This document shows positions 12,716 to 12,993 of a stretch of DNA of 12,993 bases, one piece after another (position 1 is the stretch's first letter; every line of letters starts with the position of its first letter). The notes beneath the pieces were generated by a model. The model ran no database searches. It was not told the origin of the DNA and saw only the letters and a program-made list of their open reading frames with translations. The stretch covers positions 1 to 12,993 of the forward strand of contig JALOQI010000028.1 in the NCBI GenBank assembly GCA_025453435.1. Direction: 5' to 3'. The position numbers and the translations under genes were made by a program. Source of the stretch: Candidatus Omnitrophota bacterium. GTDB lineage: Bacteria; Omnitrophota; Koll11; Gygaellales; Profunditerraquicolaceae.

Positions 12716-12993
12716 ATGCCTATGAAATATATTCTTGCCATTGACCAGGGCACAACCGGAAGCCGCGCCTGTGTATTCGACAAGCGCGGCCGTGTCATTG
12801 CGGGCGCTTATAATGAATTCCGGCAGTATTTTCCTGCGCCGGGGTGGGTGGAGCACGATCCCGAAGATATATGGCAGAGCGTGGACCGTTCGATCCAGAA
12901 AGTCCTGCAAAAGGTAGGCGCGTCCGAGATCCTGGCAATAGGAATAACGAACCAGCGCGAAACAACCGTCGTCTGGGACAGGGACACGGGTCA
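12716..12993 (+). CDS. glpK: Glycerol kinase, N-terminal part (3' partial)
   Basis: The first 92 residues of a FGGY-family kinase that phosphorylates glycerol to glycerol-3-phosphate with ATP (EC 2.7.1.30). [18 protein letters not shown] is the N-terminal phosphate-binding motif (IDQGTTSSRxxxFD in typical GlpK). It is followed by [15 protein letters not shown] and [19 protein letters not shown], which are diagnostic of glycerol kinase rather than xylulokinase or gluconokinase. The gene runs off the window. It starts at the ATG at 12716, or possibly the ATG at 12722; no strong ribosome site is present, and the 7-bp gap to the lipase-like gene suggests coupling. The product would feed glycerol released by the lipase into glycolysis or phospholipid synthesis. 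Confidence 0.93.
   Translation, partial: MPMKYILAIDQGTTGSRACVFDKRGRVIAGAYNEFRQYFPAPGWVEHDPEDIWQSVDRSIQKVLQKVGASEILAIGITNQRETTVVWDRDTG

Noticed and set aside
1..12993. Mobile element, CRISPR array, tRNA or rRNA
   Set aside because: No transposase or integrase frame, no spaced palindromic repeats and no tRNA-like or rRNA-like sequence was seen. The repeats present are short and local.

Overview
The window is a gene-dense stretch of a bacterial chromosome. All genes lie on the + strand, with short gaps, Shine-Dalgarno sites and sigma70-type promoters. GC content is intermediate. I see no phage, transposase, CRISPR or RNA gene. Glycogen enzymes, a LysM amidase, soluble PAS/GAF kinases and many receiver proteins suggest an uncultured Gram-negative-type lineage. 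An Omnitrophota-like bacterium would fit, but that is an impression, not a demonstration.

Layout. (1) 1-659: 3' end of an M48 (HtpX-like) metalloprotease carrying two TFIIB-type zinc ribbons. (2) 717-4771: glgC (ADP-glucose synthesis), glgP (glycogen phosphorolysis, with its own strong promoter at 1955-1983) and, one base later, a LysM plus amidase_2 cell-wall hydrolase. (3) 4793-8898: a promoter, a 23-bp tandem repeat running into a textbook intrinsic terminator, then an AraC-type response regulator, a soluble five-PAS histidine kinase and a lone receiver. (4) 8956-10920: a second promoter, then a receiver, a GAF/HATPase histidine-kinase homologue whose phospho-acceptor His is replaced by Gly, and a second receiver that is a clear paralogue of the first. 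(5) 10933-12993: a third promoter, heptameric repeats in the leader, a degenerate-receiver/GGDEF gene broken by an internal deletion with frameshift, an alpha/beta hydrolase of monoacylglycerol-lipase type, and the 5' part of glycerol kinase.

How the genes may work together. Regions 3-5 pack five receiver domains, one intact kinase and one His-less kinase into about 7 kb, so they look like a branched signalling island. The intact five-PAS kinase is the only complete phosphate donor visible. The His-less kinase between twin receivers could act as an allosteric or scaffold protein, or as a phosphatase. The glg genes suggest carbon storage as one physiological context. The hydrolase-glpK pair suggests glyceride and glycerol use as another. 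These functional links are inference from gene order.

The most unusual items are the receiver / His-less kinase / receiver module, the receiver with Glu, Arg-Ala and Gln in place of its catalytic residues fused to a broken GGDEF domain, and the tandem-repeat terminator placed between a promoter and the AraC-type regulator.
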